A stretch of 10,411 nt of DNA from Wuchereria bancrofti (GCA_005281725.1 SSBO01000068.1:1-10411), one strand, 5' to 3'. Numbered from the stretch's first letter, positions 1 through 7,728 are shown. Notes: generated by a model from the sequence alone, not told the origin. Made by a program: numbers and translations.

Positions 1-1434
1 AATAATAACAGTAATAATAATAACCATAATAACAGTAATAATATGAATAATAATAATAGTAACAGTAATAATAATAATAACAGTAATAATAATTAATAAC
101 AGTAATAATAGTAATAATGACGGCAATAATAATAATAACAATAATAATAACAGTGATAATAATAACAGTAATAATAATAATGATAATAACAGTAATAATA
201 ATAATAATGATAATAGTAACAGTAATAATAATAATAATAACAGTAATAATAAATAATAAAAGTAATAATAGTAATAATAACAGCAATAATAATAATAACA
301 ATAGTAATAATAACAATAATAATAACAGTGATAATAATAATAGTAATAATAACGACAGTAATAATAATAATAACAGTAATAATAATAATGATAATAATAA
401 TAACAGTATTAATAATAATAATAATAATAACAATAATAGCAGTAATAATAATAATAACAACAATAACAGTAATAATAATAACAGTAATAATAATAATGAC
501 AGTAATAATAATAACAAAAATAATAATAATGACAATAACAATAATGATAATAGCAGTGATAATAATAGTAGTAATAATAATGACAGTAATAATAATAATA
601 ACAGTAATAATGATAACAATAATAATAATAATAATAACAGTAACAACAGTAATAATAATGACAGTAATACTAATAACAGTAATAACAATAATAACAGTAA
701 TAATAATAATAACAGTGATAATAATAATAACAGTAATAATAATAATAATAACAGTAATAATAATAATAACAGTAATAATAATAACAATTATAATAATAAT
801 CAGTAATAATAATAATAATAACAGCAATAATAATAACAGTAGTAATAATGATAACAGTAATAATAATAATGATAATAATAAGAATAACAATAATAACTGT
901 AATAATAATAATAACAGCAACAATAATAATAATGATAACAGTAGTAATAATAACAGCAATAATAATAATAAAAATAATAATAATGACAGCAATAATAATA
1001 ATAATAATAATAGTAACAGTGATAATAATAACAGTAATAATAATAACCATAATAACAGTAATAATATGAATAATAATAATAGTAACAGTAATAATAATAA
1101 CAGTAATAATAAATAATAACAGTAATAATAGTAATAATGGCAGCAATAATAATAATAACAGTGATAATAATAATAGTAATAATAATGACAGTAATAATAA
1201 TAATAACAGTAATAATAACAATGATAATAATAATAACAGTAATAATAATAACAATAATAATAGTAACAATAATAATAATAACCATAATAACAGTAATAAT
1301 AATAATAACAGTAATAATAGTAACAGTGATAATAATAATAGTAGTAACAGTAATAATAATAATAACAGTAATAATAATAATGACAGTAATAATAATAATA
1401 ATAACAGTAATAATAATAACAGCAATAATAATAA
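1..1434. repeat. Giant imperfect AAT-family trinucleotide satellite
   Basis: Almost every triplet is AAT or a one-base variant of it (AAC, AGT, GAT, AGC). The commonest mixed motif is aataacagt. The tract ends abruptly at aataataattttt near 1434. Because the period is three, open frames over 1 kb long appear on both strands and would encode runs of Asn/Ser, Ile/Thr, Leu or Tyr. No start context, splice signal or codon structure supports any of them. There is a second layer of order: the segment from about 1 to 135 recurs at about 1024 to 1160, with the rare triplets (ccat, atgaat, tagtaac, then a register slip) in the same order. The left end is outside the window. Confidence 0.97.
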
Positions 1435-2078
1435 TTTTTCTTATTTGCGATTAAAAACTTTAGTTTTTGTATGTAAATTATTGTTTGAGTAATTTTGACT
1501 AATCGTATGAAATCATATGATATTTGTATTGTTGTAATGTTTGACAATTCAAATAAATCCTACTTACTTTCCTGGTGTGAAAATTGTGCTATAGTGAACA
1601 AAACATATCAATCCGATAAACTAACAATAACTTGCAGTATTTAAAGGAAATTTAAATTATTTTTTAAAGTAAATCATTACTTTACTTTAAAAAATTTAGA
1701 TTATTAATTATTACTTATTAATTGTCTGTAATTAATACCAAAAACAGGAATTTTTAATAATAATAATGGTGAGTTATAGCCTAGAGTCTTGTCAAAAAAA
1801 GAAAAAGAAGCAAAAAATATTTCCATAAACAAAATATTTGAACAATGAAATGATTACGTCAAAAAAATAGATAGATAAGTAAATAAACAATACTATAGAT
1901 TACAATTCAAGCATTTAATTACAATTAATTTACATTATATATTGAATAAATTGTGTTAGCAAAAATGCATATATTATCATTATTATCATCATTTGCAAAA
2001 GAAGAATTAAATAAATAAAATAATTTACATCTAAATTTAAAATTTTAAGAATTAAAAGAATTATTTAAAGAGACTAAC
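1435..2078. other. Non-coding AT-rich stretch downstream of the SDVW exon, with one weak exon candidate
   Basis: On the minus strand this follows the donor gttagt of the SDVW exon and probably begins an intron. The only exon-like signal is 1568-1620 (repeated at 2851-2903). It has an acceptor ending gttag and a textbook donor, ggaaa then gtaagt. Its phase-0 frame fits the preceding exon and gives FIGLICFVHYSTIFTPGK. That peptide does not resemble the alphaG-alphaH region expected next in a tyrosine kinase, so I leave it as a candidate (about 0.25). Nothing else supportable is seen here. Confidence 0.4.
1659..1695. repeat. AT-rich inverted repeat (hairpin)
   Basis: The left arm ttttttaaagtaaa (1660-1673) and right arm tttactttaaaaaa (1681-1694) are perfect reverse complements around a 7-base loop. 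One more A-T pair lies outside. The same hairpin occurs at 2942-2978 in the duplicated copy. No terminal repeats or target duplications are visible around it, so there is no support for calling it a mobile element. Confidence 0.7.
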
Positions 2079-2222
2079 CGCATTATGTCCACTAAAGATA
2101 TGTTTAGCATTTTCAAGTAATTGAGCATTTGTCAATTTAGCAAATGGTATCATCGTATAATCATTGAAAATTTCCCATGTTGCAGCAAATGACCAAACGT
2201 CACTCTTATTGCTCCATTTATT
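2079..2222 (-). CDS. Redundant copy of the SDVW kinase exon
   Basis: This is the same 144 bases as 3362-3505, including the same acceptor (attttag) and donor (gttagt). It lies in the first copy of the duplication around the n at 2672. It should be counted once with that exon unless the duplication proves to be real. The content is described at 3362-3505. Confidence 0.6.
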
Positions 2223-2671
2223 CTAAAATAATATCATTTCTGGTATTCAGATTCCAATATTTGATTTTAATCTATTTCAGAAAAAAAGCATAAAATGTTA
2301 TTTACAAAGAAAAATTCAATTCTCTATTTAATGAAAAAAATTTTTATGCCAAAAATTTGAACTACATAACTTTCTTATGATCTATTGCTAACTATAGCGT
2401 ATTACCTATTTCATTAAATTGTCATATCTATAAATAATAAATAATGTCCTCTCTCTCTCTTTCATTTATAGCTTATGAATAAGTTCTAATGTTTCTTTTA
2501 TTTATTTTTTTAGAAAGTCTATGTTGTGAAAGTTTTGCAGACACCAACGGCTCGTGGAGCTCAATCTCAAACTTGGGTAATTAAACCTTTATTTAACATA
2601 AAACAAATAATAGCGCAGTTTAACAAAACACGTAAACTATAAAAATACAAAATTACAAGGTATGAGAAGCA
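2223..2671. other. Intronic AT-rich stretch with a short CT repeat and an exon-like island
   Basis: Its sequence repeats at 3506-3954. It holds a short CT microsatellite (about 2448-2461) and a G+C-rich 63-base island at 2514-2576, described at its second copy 3797-3859. No minus-strand exon is convincing here. Confidence 0.5.
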
Positions 2672-2672
2672 N
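2672..2672. other. Single-n contig junction
   Basis: One ambiguous base sits between agca and taataat. The 1282 bases on its left reappear on its right, so the join is most simply an unmerged overlap with a minimal placeholder gap. Confidence 0.85.
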
Positions 2673-3361
2673 TAATAATAATAATAACAGTAATAATAAT
2701 AACAGCAATAATAATAATTTTTCTTATTTGCGATTAAAAACTTTAGTTTTTGTATGTAAATTATTGTTTGAGTAATTTTGACTAATCGTATGAAATCATA
2801 TGATATTTGTATTGTTGTAATGTTTGACAATTCAAATAAATCCTACTTACTTTCCTGGTGTGAAAATTGTGCTATAGTGAACAAAACATATCAATCCGAT
2901 AAACTAACAATAACTTGCAGTATTTAAAGGAAATTTAAATTATTTTTTAAAGTAAATCATTACTTTACTTTAAAAAATTTAGATTATTAATTATTACTTA
3001 TTAATTGTCTGTAATTAATACCAAAAACAGGAATTTTTAATAATAATAATGGTGAGTTATAGCCTAGAGTCTTGTCAAAAAAAGAAAAAGAAGCAAAAAA
3101 TATTTCCATAAACAAAATATTTGAACAATGAAATGATTACGTCAAAAAAATAGATAGATAAGTAAATAAACAATACTATAGATTACAATTCAAGCATTTA
3201 ATTACAATTAATTTACATTATATATTGAATAAATTGTGTTAGCAAAAATGCATATATTATCATTATTATCATCATTTGCAAAAGAAGAATTAAATAAATA
3301 AAATAATTTACATCTAAATTTAAAATTTTAAGAATTAAAAGAATTATTTAAAGAGACTAAC

Positions 3362-3505
3362 CGCATTATGTCCACTAAAGATATGTTTAGCATTTTCAAG
3401 TAATTGAGCATTTGTCAATTTAGCAAATGGTATCATCGTATAATCATTGAAAATTTCCCATGTTGCAGCAAATGACCAAACGTCACTCTTATTGCTCCAT
3501 TTATT
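3362..3505 (-). CDS. Kinase C-lobe exon with SDVWSF motif (alphaF to alphaG)
   Basis: This exon of 48 whole codons lies between the acceptor attattttag and the donor GCG/gttagt. It begins NKWSNKSDVWSFAATWEIF and continues through MIPFAKLTNAQLLENAKHIF to SGHNA. SDVWSF is the subdomain IX signature of protein kinases, whose Asp anchors the catalytic loop from alphaF; WEIF follows as in tyrosine kinases. From memory, the alphaG stretch LTNAQLLENA is close to the L(T/S)DEQVIENA of discoidin domain receptors and carries the extra residues that family has there. The first position after SF is AAT where active kinases usually have G. The remaining C-lobe (alphaH, the RP motif) should lie on the minus strand below 3362, but I could not find it in this window. 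Confidence 0.88.
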
Positions 3506-3796
3506 CTAAAATAATATCATTTCTGGTATTCAGATTCCAATATTTGATTTTAATCTATTTCAGAAAAAAAGCATAAAATGTTATTTACAAAGAAAAATTC
3601 AATTCTCTATTTAATGAAAAAAATTTTTATGCCAAAAATTTGAACTACATAACTTTCTTATGATCTATTGCTAACTATAGCGTATTACCTATTTCATTAA
3701 ATTGTCATATCTATAAATAATAAATAATGTCCTCTCTCTCTCTTTCATTTATAGCTTATGAATAAGTTCTAATGTTTCTTTTATTTATTTTTTTAG

Positions 3797-3859
3797 AAAG
3801 TCTATGTTGTGAAAGTTTTGCAGACACCAACGGCTCGTGGAGCTCAATCTCAAACTTGG
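3797..3859 (+). CDS. Possible plus-strand exon, 63 bases, unknown product
   Basis: This G+C-rich island (near half G+C) sits inside an AT-rich intron of the minus-strand gene and is repeated at 2514-2576. On the plus strand it is framed by a strong acceptor (a T-run ending ttttttag) and a donor (TGG/gtaatt). It holds exactly 21 codons in the open frame KVYVVKVLQTPTARGAQSQ, ending TW. A second plus frame (starting SLCCESFADTNG) is also open. On the minus strand it has no equally good splice signals. I do not recognise the peptide. It could be an exon of a nested or overlapping gene, a remnant of an inserted gene, or a conserved non-coding element. Confidence 0.35.
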
Positions 3860-4350
3860 GTAATTAAACCTTTATTTAACATAAAACAAATAATAGCGCA
3901 GTTTAACAAAACACGTAAACTATAAAAATACAAAATTACAAGGTATGAGAAGCATCCCAGAACCACCCAAAAACATAAAGTAAATGATGGTTATGGGAGG
4001 ATTGGTTGGTTTATATATAAGATTGATTTGACGAATGGGAATTAGATGGGAGAATTTCTCATGGGTGAAAAAACAATTAGTATGATTTAAGGGTCTAGAC
4101 GTTGATTAATTGCAAATGTATCTCTTTAGATTTGAATAAAGATAACAAAAAAAAAACACATTGGAATTCGATGGGAATAAATCTAAGAATTATAAATGAG
4201 ATGAATAATGAGTCATGGATGGAGGGAATTATCTCTATTTTTTCTTAAGGATTTATTCCAACTTTCGCGTCTTTCGCGACAGTCTACAATTAAGGCCCAT
4301 ATTGAATACGATGAAGATTTTAACAGTTGCTATATTTCTACACATATCAA

Positions 4351-4470
4351 TGAATCATTTTACTATAAAATTTTAATTATATTATTGCTTATAAAATTTA
4401 TATTGATTATATTATTGCCTATAAAATTTAAACTAATTACATTATTACTCATAAAATCAATTATATCAAC
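4351..4470. repeat. Four-copy tandem repeat with 30-base unit
   Basis: Units start at 4351, 4381, 4411 and 4441. Each contains a variant of ataaaattt; units two to four also begin attatt. The period of 30 bases keeps a plus-strand frame open and explains the Leu/Ile-rich reading frame across 4208-4522. The array is repeated at 5405-5524 because it lies in the second duplicated segment. Confidence 0.8.
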
Positions 4471-4597
4471 TTTAATTCACATGTTGCTTTATTTAATTGC
4501 AAACTTTCTTTGTTTTTCTTAAGAACAAAAGAAATTGAAATTTTATGCAAGCTAAAAATTAATCAAAAAAGGAAAAAAATTAGATAAACAGAATGAC

Positions 4598-4783
4598 AGA
4601 TTCAGGTGCACTATAACGAAGTTGCGCGTGATGAAGATGTCCTCGTGGTGATGCAATTTGACCATTTTATTTTGATCAATTAAAACGCATTGAGGTGACA
4701 AATGTCCATGAACAATTTGCTTTTGCTCCAAATATTTCATCCCGGCGGCTATTTCCATCACCAATTGTAATTTGTTTAAAAAG
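4598..4783 (-). CDS. Pseudokinase catalytic-loop exon (HGH in place of HRD) through the APE motif
   Basis: The acceptor atttttag precedes FLNKLQLVMEIAAGMKYLEQ, which is the alphaE helix of a tyrosine kinase. It is followed by IVHGHLSPQCVLIDQNKMVKL in the place of the usual IVHRDLAARNVLV. The catalytic Asp is His and the Mg-binding Asn is Cys. No DFG follows VKL. Instead there is a short His-rich stretch, after which RYSAPES, the P+1/APE motif, reads one base out of frame with the first part. The break lies near 4640-4650: the frame must move back one base (a base seems missing). The same break is present in the copy at 5652-5837. The exon end is uncertain: the donor gtcatt gives phase 0 for the next exon but drops VIL, while the donor gtttat at 4590 keeps VIL but is out of phase. 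Normal activation segments are about 15 residues longer. Confidence 0.8.
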
Positions 4784-4986
4784 CTAAAAATGAAGGAAAT
4801 GTGTAAAAATCTGTGAGTAAATGTAAGAAAAAAAATGAATAAATAAATTAATAAATGAACAAATAAAATAAGTAGATTTATAAATAAATAAATAAATTTA
4901 TAAGAAAAGCGTAAAAAGCTTCTATCATTTGAAAAAAAAACATTGATTAAAATTCAATGGCTGAAAAAAATGATTAAAATTCAAAC

Positions 4987-5078
4987 TTGATCTCAGGCTT
5001 ATGAGCTAAATATTGTCGCACATTGCCATATGGTGCTAATTCAAGATACATTGTTGCATTATCATCAATACCATATAG
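4987..5078 (-). CDS. Kinase hinge exon (beta4-beta5 to alphaD), intact copy
   Basis: This 92-base exon runs from the acceptor aatttttag to the donor ATCAA/gtttga. It begins LYGIDDNATMYLELAPYGNV and continues RQYLAHKPEI. It corresponds to the strand before the gatekeeper, the hinge (LELAPYGNV resembles the usual EYxxxGNL) and the start of alphaD. Its phase joins cleanly at both sides: it follows the alphaC exon, which ends in NLIK at phase 0, and its last two bases complete an Asn codon with the first base of the catalytic-loop exon. Compared with 6033-6111 it is undamaged. Confidence 0.85.
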
Positions 5079-5396
5079 CTAAAAATTTAATTTTAATTAA
5101 CAAAGCACATTGCTAATTCTCGATATTCAATACATTGACATATAAAATGATTGAAACTGAACAAGTTAAAAAGACTTGAAAATTTTTAATTAGATTGCTG
5201 TTTTGATTTTACTAGCTAGGAAGTTTTTTTTTTTACTTTTTCTACTAGTTTGATTAGCTTTGGTTTTATTAGCTTAATTGAAAGCATTAGAAGATCAAAA
5301 GACATAGGATGAATATGAGCTCAAGTTTAATTCATTATATATTCAATTCTATATATTCAATTTAAGAGGTCAAAAGTCATATATAGAATAGATCAT
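5079..5396. other. Intronic AT-rich stretch before the second n
   Basis: No exon is seen. It is the diverged counterpart of 6112-6411 and shares blocks such as gtcaaaagtcatatatagaa near its end. It ends at the n at 5397, so the link to the alphaC exon at 6427-6487 is not physically shown for this copy. Confidence 0.6.
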
Positions 5397-5397
5397 N
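5397..5397. other. Second single-n contig junction
   Basis: The sequence to the right of the n restarts at a point already read at 4344, exactly as at the n at 2672. The last bases before the n (gatcat) do not continue the homology with the other copy, which is typical of a ragged contig end. Confidence 0.8.
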
Positions 5398-5651
5398 ATA
5401 TCAATGAATCATTTTACTATAAAATTTTAATTATATTATTGCTTATAAAATTTATATTGATTATATTATTGCCTATAAAATTTAAACTAATTACATTATT
5501 ACTCATAAAATCAATTATATCAACTTTAATTCACATGTTGCTTTATTTAATTGCAAACTTTCTTTGTTTTTCTTAAGAACAAAAGAAATTGAAATTTTAT
5601 GCAAGCTAAAAATTAATCAAAAAAGGAAAAAAATTAGATAAACAGAATGAC

Positions 5652-5837
5652 AGATTCAGGTGCACTATAACGAAGTTGCGCGTGATGAAGATGTCCTCGT
5701 GGTGATGCAATTTGACCATTTTATTTTGATCAATTAAAACGCATTGAGGTGACAAATGTCCATGAACAATTTGCTTTTGCTCCAAATATTTCATCCCGGC
5801 GGCTATTTCCATCACCAATTGTAATTTGTTTAAAAAG
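5652..5837 (-). CDS. Duplicate catalytic-loop exon of the pseudokinase
   Basis: The exon is base-for-base the same as 4598-4783, including HGHLSPQC, the missing DFG, the one-base frame break and the RYSAPES motif. Identity means the frame break is not a random error independent in each copy, but both copies could come from the same reads. The flanking intron differs from 5849 onward. It is preceded on the minus strand by the damaged hinge exon at 6033-6111, so if this copy is a real separate locus it would not be translated normally. Confidence 0.6.
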
Positions 5838-6032
5838 CTAAAAATGAAAGAAATGTGTAAAAATCTGTGAGTAATTGTAAGAAAAAAAAGTGAATAAACA
5901 AATCAATAAATGAACAAGTAAATAATTTATAAATTAGATTTATAAATAAATAAATTTATAAGAAAAGCGCAAAAAGCTTCTATCATTTGAAAAAGAAAAC
6001 ACTGATTAAAATTCAATGATTAAAACTCAAAC

Positions 6033-6111
6033 TTGATCTCAGGCTTATGAGCTAAATATTGTGTAATGCTAATTCAAGATACACTGTTGAATTATCATCA
6101 ATACCATATAG
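6033..6111 (-). pseudogene. Broken copy of the kinase hinge exon (13-base net deletion)
   Basis: The acceptor atttttag and donor gtttga are kept, but the exon is 79 bases instead of 92. It starts LYGIDDNSTVYLELA and then shifts frame to LHNI and a stop. The codons for PYGNVRQ are lost, with a few unrelated bases left behind. Two residue changes (Ala to Ser, Met to Val) separate the remaining part from the intact exon at 4987-5078. It sits directly next to the alphaC exon in continuous sequence, so the contiguous reading of this gene is interrupted here. Confidence 0.8.
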
Positions 6112-6426
6112 CTAAAAATTTAATTTTAATTAATAAAATAGATTGCTAATTCTTGACATTGAATATATTGAAATATAAAATTATAGAAACTGAATAAGTT
6201 AAAAAGACTTTAAAATTTTTAATTAGATTGCTATTTTGGTTTTATTAGCTAACAAGTTTTTTTTTGTTTTTTGCTAGTTTTACTAGCTTTGGTTTTATTA
6301 GCTTAATTGAAAGCATTAAAAGATCAAAAGACATAGGATGAATATGAGACTCAATTTCAATTCATTATATATTCAATTCATTAAGGAGTCAAAAGTCATA
6401 TATAGAATAGATATGAATGCAACAAC
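6112..6426. other. Intron between alphaC and hinge exons
   Basis: The donor is AAG/gttgttgc at 6426 and the acceptor atttttag is next to 6112. The stretch is AT-rich with T-runs. It is homologous to 5079-5394 for most of its length; nothing coding is seen. Confidence 0.6.
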
Positions 6427-6487
6427 CTTAATGAGATTTTCATGATTAATTTCTGATAATATCTTCACTTCGTCATTGAAAACATTC
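6427..6487 (-). CDS. Kinase alphaC exon
   Basis: This 61-base exon runs from the acceptor catcttttag to the donor AAG/gttgtt. It encodes NVFNDEVKILSEINHENLIK. The pattern F-x-x-E-x-x-I-L-x-x-I-x-H-E-N-L-I is the alphaC helix and beta4 approach of tyrosine kinases, and the Glu of NDEVKIL is the residue that normally pairs with the beta3 lysine. The first base completes a Leu codon with the TT left by the previous exon, and the end is phase 0, matching the hinge exon. The Glu is kept although its lysine partner is Arg here. The exon is single-copy in the window. Confidence 0.87.
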
Positions 6488-7347
6488 CTAAAAGATGAAA
6501 AAAATATTGAAATTATTTGATCAAACGCTTTTTCATCATTAATTTATTAACATTCTATTATTGCATTAGAAATTTTTGAAAAAAGAGGAAAGAAAGAAAG
6601 TTTTTTTTTTCTTTCTACCAAAAAAAAGAAAATGATTAAATTATCTATTATTCCTTATAAATAAACTCTTCTCATTTCTAATCTTTTATTATCTCATTTA
6701 ATTTTTTATTACACTTCTAATCACCTTTTCAAATTTCATATTAATAATAAAATGAAATAAAATGAGAATGTGCTAACTTGCTAACTTAGATAATAAAAAT
6801 TTTACATTCATTTCAAATATTTAGGCAAAATATAATGAATGAAGTAAAAGCAATATGAACAATTTTCAAAAAAGAAATACATATTTTTGTTTCGAGCAAA
6901 CTTCTCTTAATCATTTCTTAGCATTTTTATCAATTTCATCAATCAAAAGAAACGATTTTGTTAATTAATTAATTATTTGATAAACTGATACGAAATGATA
7001 TTTACATTGTTTGCTTATTTCTTTTGTCTGTTATTATCTTTGCTGCATAACTGTTACCATTAATACAACACGATCGAATTACCGTAAATCTTCTATTTCA
7101 ATCTAGTACAATTCTATCTTCTATTTCAACCTAGTACAAAGTAAACCCAATTCACAATCTAGTACAATCTCATCCATATGAAATTTTTCAATTCGTCGTT
7201 TTACTTTACCAAAAATTTTTTTTCGAAAAAAATTTTATTTTTTAAATAAAATTAAAATTTTTGAACTGAAAGTTTATAGCTTCTTTCTTTGGTAGCAATA
7301 ATCAAAAAAAAAAAAATTAAAAAAAATAAAGATCACACTAAACATAC
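6488..7347. other. Large intron between beta3 and alphaC exons
   Basis: 860 AT-rich bases with no exon found on either strand. It holds a purine/pyrimidine inverted stretch (about 6582-6617, gaaagaaag facing ctttc across a T-run) and a short repeat around 7089-7165 in which ctatttcaa, (a/c)ctagtaca and related blocks recur. There is also a near-perfect palindrome at about 7212-7236 (aaaatttt with a central cgaa). None matches a known element. Confidence 0.6.
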
Positions 7348-7404
7348 AAATCGAAAATTCGAACAGCCGCAATAGCATAATGTAAACTATCACCAGTGCT
7401 AATT
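7348..7404 (-). CDS. Kinase beta2-beta3 exon with AAVR in place of VAVK
   Basis: The acceptor ttatttag precedes ISTGDSLHYAIAAVRIFD, and the donor is a perfect TT/gtatgt. YAIAAVRIF aligns with the beta3 strand, normally VAVK(T/I)L, so the ATP-positioning lysine is replaced by Arg. A second acceptor six bases further in (attag) is in the same phase and would drop two residues. The last two bases join the G of the next exon to make Leu, giving FDLNVFNDEV in one continuous frame, which strongly supports both exons. The upstream side shows no GxGxxG loop. Confidence 0.82.
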
Positions 7405-7728
7405 CTAAATAAATAGAAATAAAAACATTTAATGAAATGTTTCAAAAAAAATAATAATATCAAATCTCACTAATTTTTTAAAATTTGTTTAATCGATTTC
7501 TTCTTTTTTTCTAAACTTTATTTACATTTGAATATATTTTTTATTGTTTATTTATACACTCCAAATTTATTTATTCGCTTTTTTCTTTGAAAAAAAAAAA
7601 ACATTACGCAGTGATAATGAAATAACAAAATGTTTGCCTTAGTCAAATTTTTATTTGCAAGTAAAAATTTACTTATGCAAATAAGCATACTTTTTGGATC
7701 CCATTTGCTTATCTCTTATGTTTCGTAC
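7405..7728. other. Intron upstream of the beta3 exon
   Basis: 324 AT-rich bases. Just below 7729 another open minus-strand frame runs through the preceding exon, ending TCCPIVRNIRDKQMGSKKYA. It is open only after an internal stop and has no acceptor of its own, so the intron reading is preferred. Nothing else is seen. Confidence 0.5.

Larger units (their letters stand above)
1390..2671. repeat. First copy of a 1282-base duplication ending at a single n
   Basis: Wherever I compared them, these bases match 2673-3954 at a fixed offset of 1283, from the last triplets of the satellite through to ggtatgagaagca. The copy ends at the single n at 2672. The second copy starts right after that n and runs on into unique sequence (tcccag). 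A duplication bounded exactly by an n and starting inside a simple repeat is what two overlapping contig ends look like when placed side by side. I therefore treat this copy as redundant and annotate the exons on the second copy. Confidence 0.9.
2673..3954. repeat. Second copy of the 1282-base duplication
   Basis: This copy begins inside the triplet satellite right after the n and matches 1390-2671. It continues without a break into the sequence at 3955, so it is the copy connected to the rest of the minus-strand gene. It contains the SDVW kinase exon at 3362-3505, a perfect-stem inverted repeat at 2942-2978, and the plus-strand exon-like island at 3797-3859. Confidence 0.9.
3506..4597. other. 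Long intron between the APE exon and the SDVW exon
   Basis: About 1.1 kb separates the two minus-strand kinase exons. It contains the plus-strand exon-like island at 3797-3859, the contig-unique stretch 3955-4343 and the four-copy 30-base tandem repeat at 4351-4470. Around 4245-4335 base composition rises (two close ttcgcg-type motifs at about 4265-4280), which is unusual for the neighbourhood. A plus-strand frame starting MSHGWREL crosses it, but its second half is the tandem repeat and I find no splice context or known motif, so I do not call it a gene. Confidence 0.5.
4344..5396. repeat. First copy of a roughly 1-kb duplication ending at a single n
   Basis: Positions 4344-4794 are identical to 5398-5848 (offset 1054). 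The first mismatch is the g at 4795 against an a at 5849. After that the pair aligns to about 5393/6411 with many substitutions and small indels, about 90 percent identity by eye. This copy carries an intact hinge exon (4987-5078) and the catalytic-loop exon (4598-4783). It ends at the n at 5397. It is either one allele left in the assembly beside the other or a real tandem duplication of an exon pair. Confidence 0.85.
5398..6411. repeat. Second, diverged copy of the roughly 1-kb duplication
   Basis: The first 451 bases are identical to 4344-4794; the rest is diverged with substitutions and indels. It is physically continuous with the upstream exons (6427 and above). It contains an identical catalytic-loop exon and a broken hinge exon. 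Perfect identity that ends suddenly in about 10 percent divergence favours two haplotypes of a heterozygous genome, or a duplication with partial gene conversion. Confidence 0.8.

Noticed and set aside
93..1547. Very long open frames on both strands (Leu/Ile/Val/Tyr/Cys runs on minus, Asn/Ser and Ile/Thr runs on plus)
   Set aside because: They follow from the three-base period of the AAT satellite, which lacks frequent stops in most registers. No gene-like composition, start context or splice signals.
1659..1695. Perfect inverted repeat considered as a MITE or a terminator
   Set aside because: Only a 15-base stem with a short loop, with no flanking target duplications or family members seen besides the assembly duplicate. 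Rho-independent terminators are not expected in an animal genome.
2673..3954. Real internal duplication of a kinase exon within the gene
   Set aside because: Identity wherever compared over 1282 bases and a boundary exactly at an n favour an unmerged contig overlap.
4208..4522. Plus-strand frame starting MSHGWRELSLFFLKD
   Set aside because: The second half is the 30-base tandem repeat, and the first half has no recognised motif or promoter. It lies inside the intron of the minus-strand gene.
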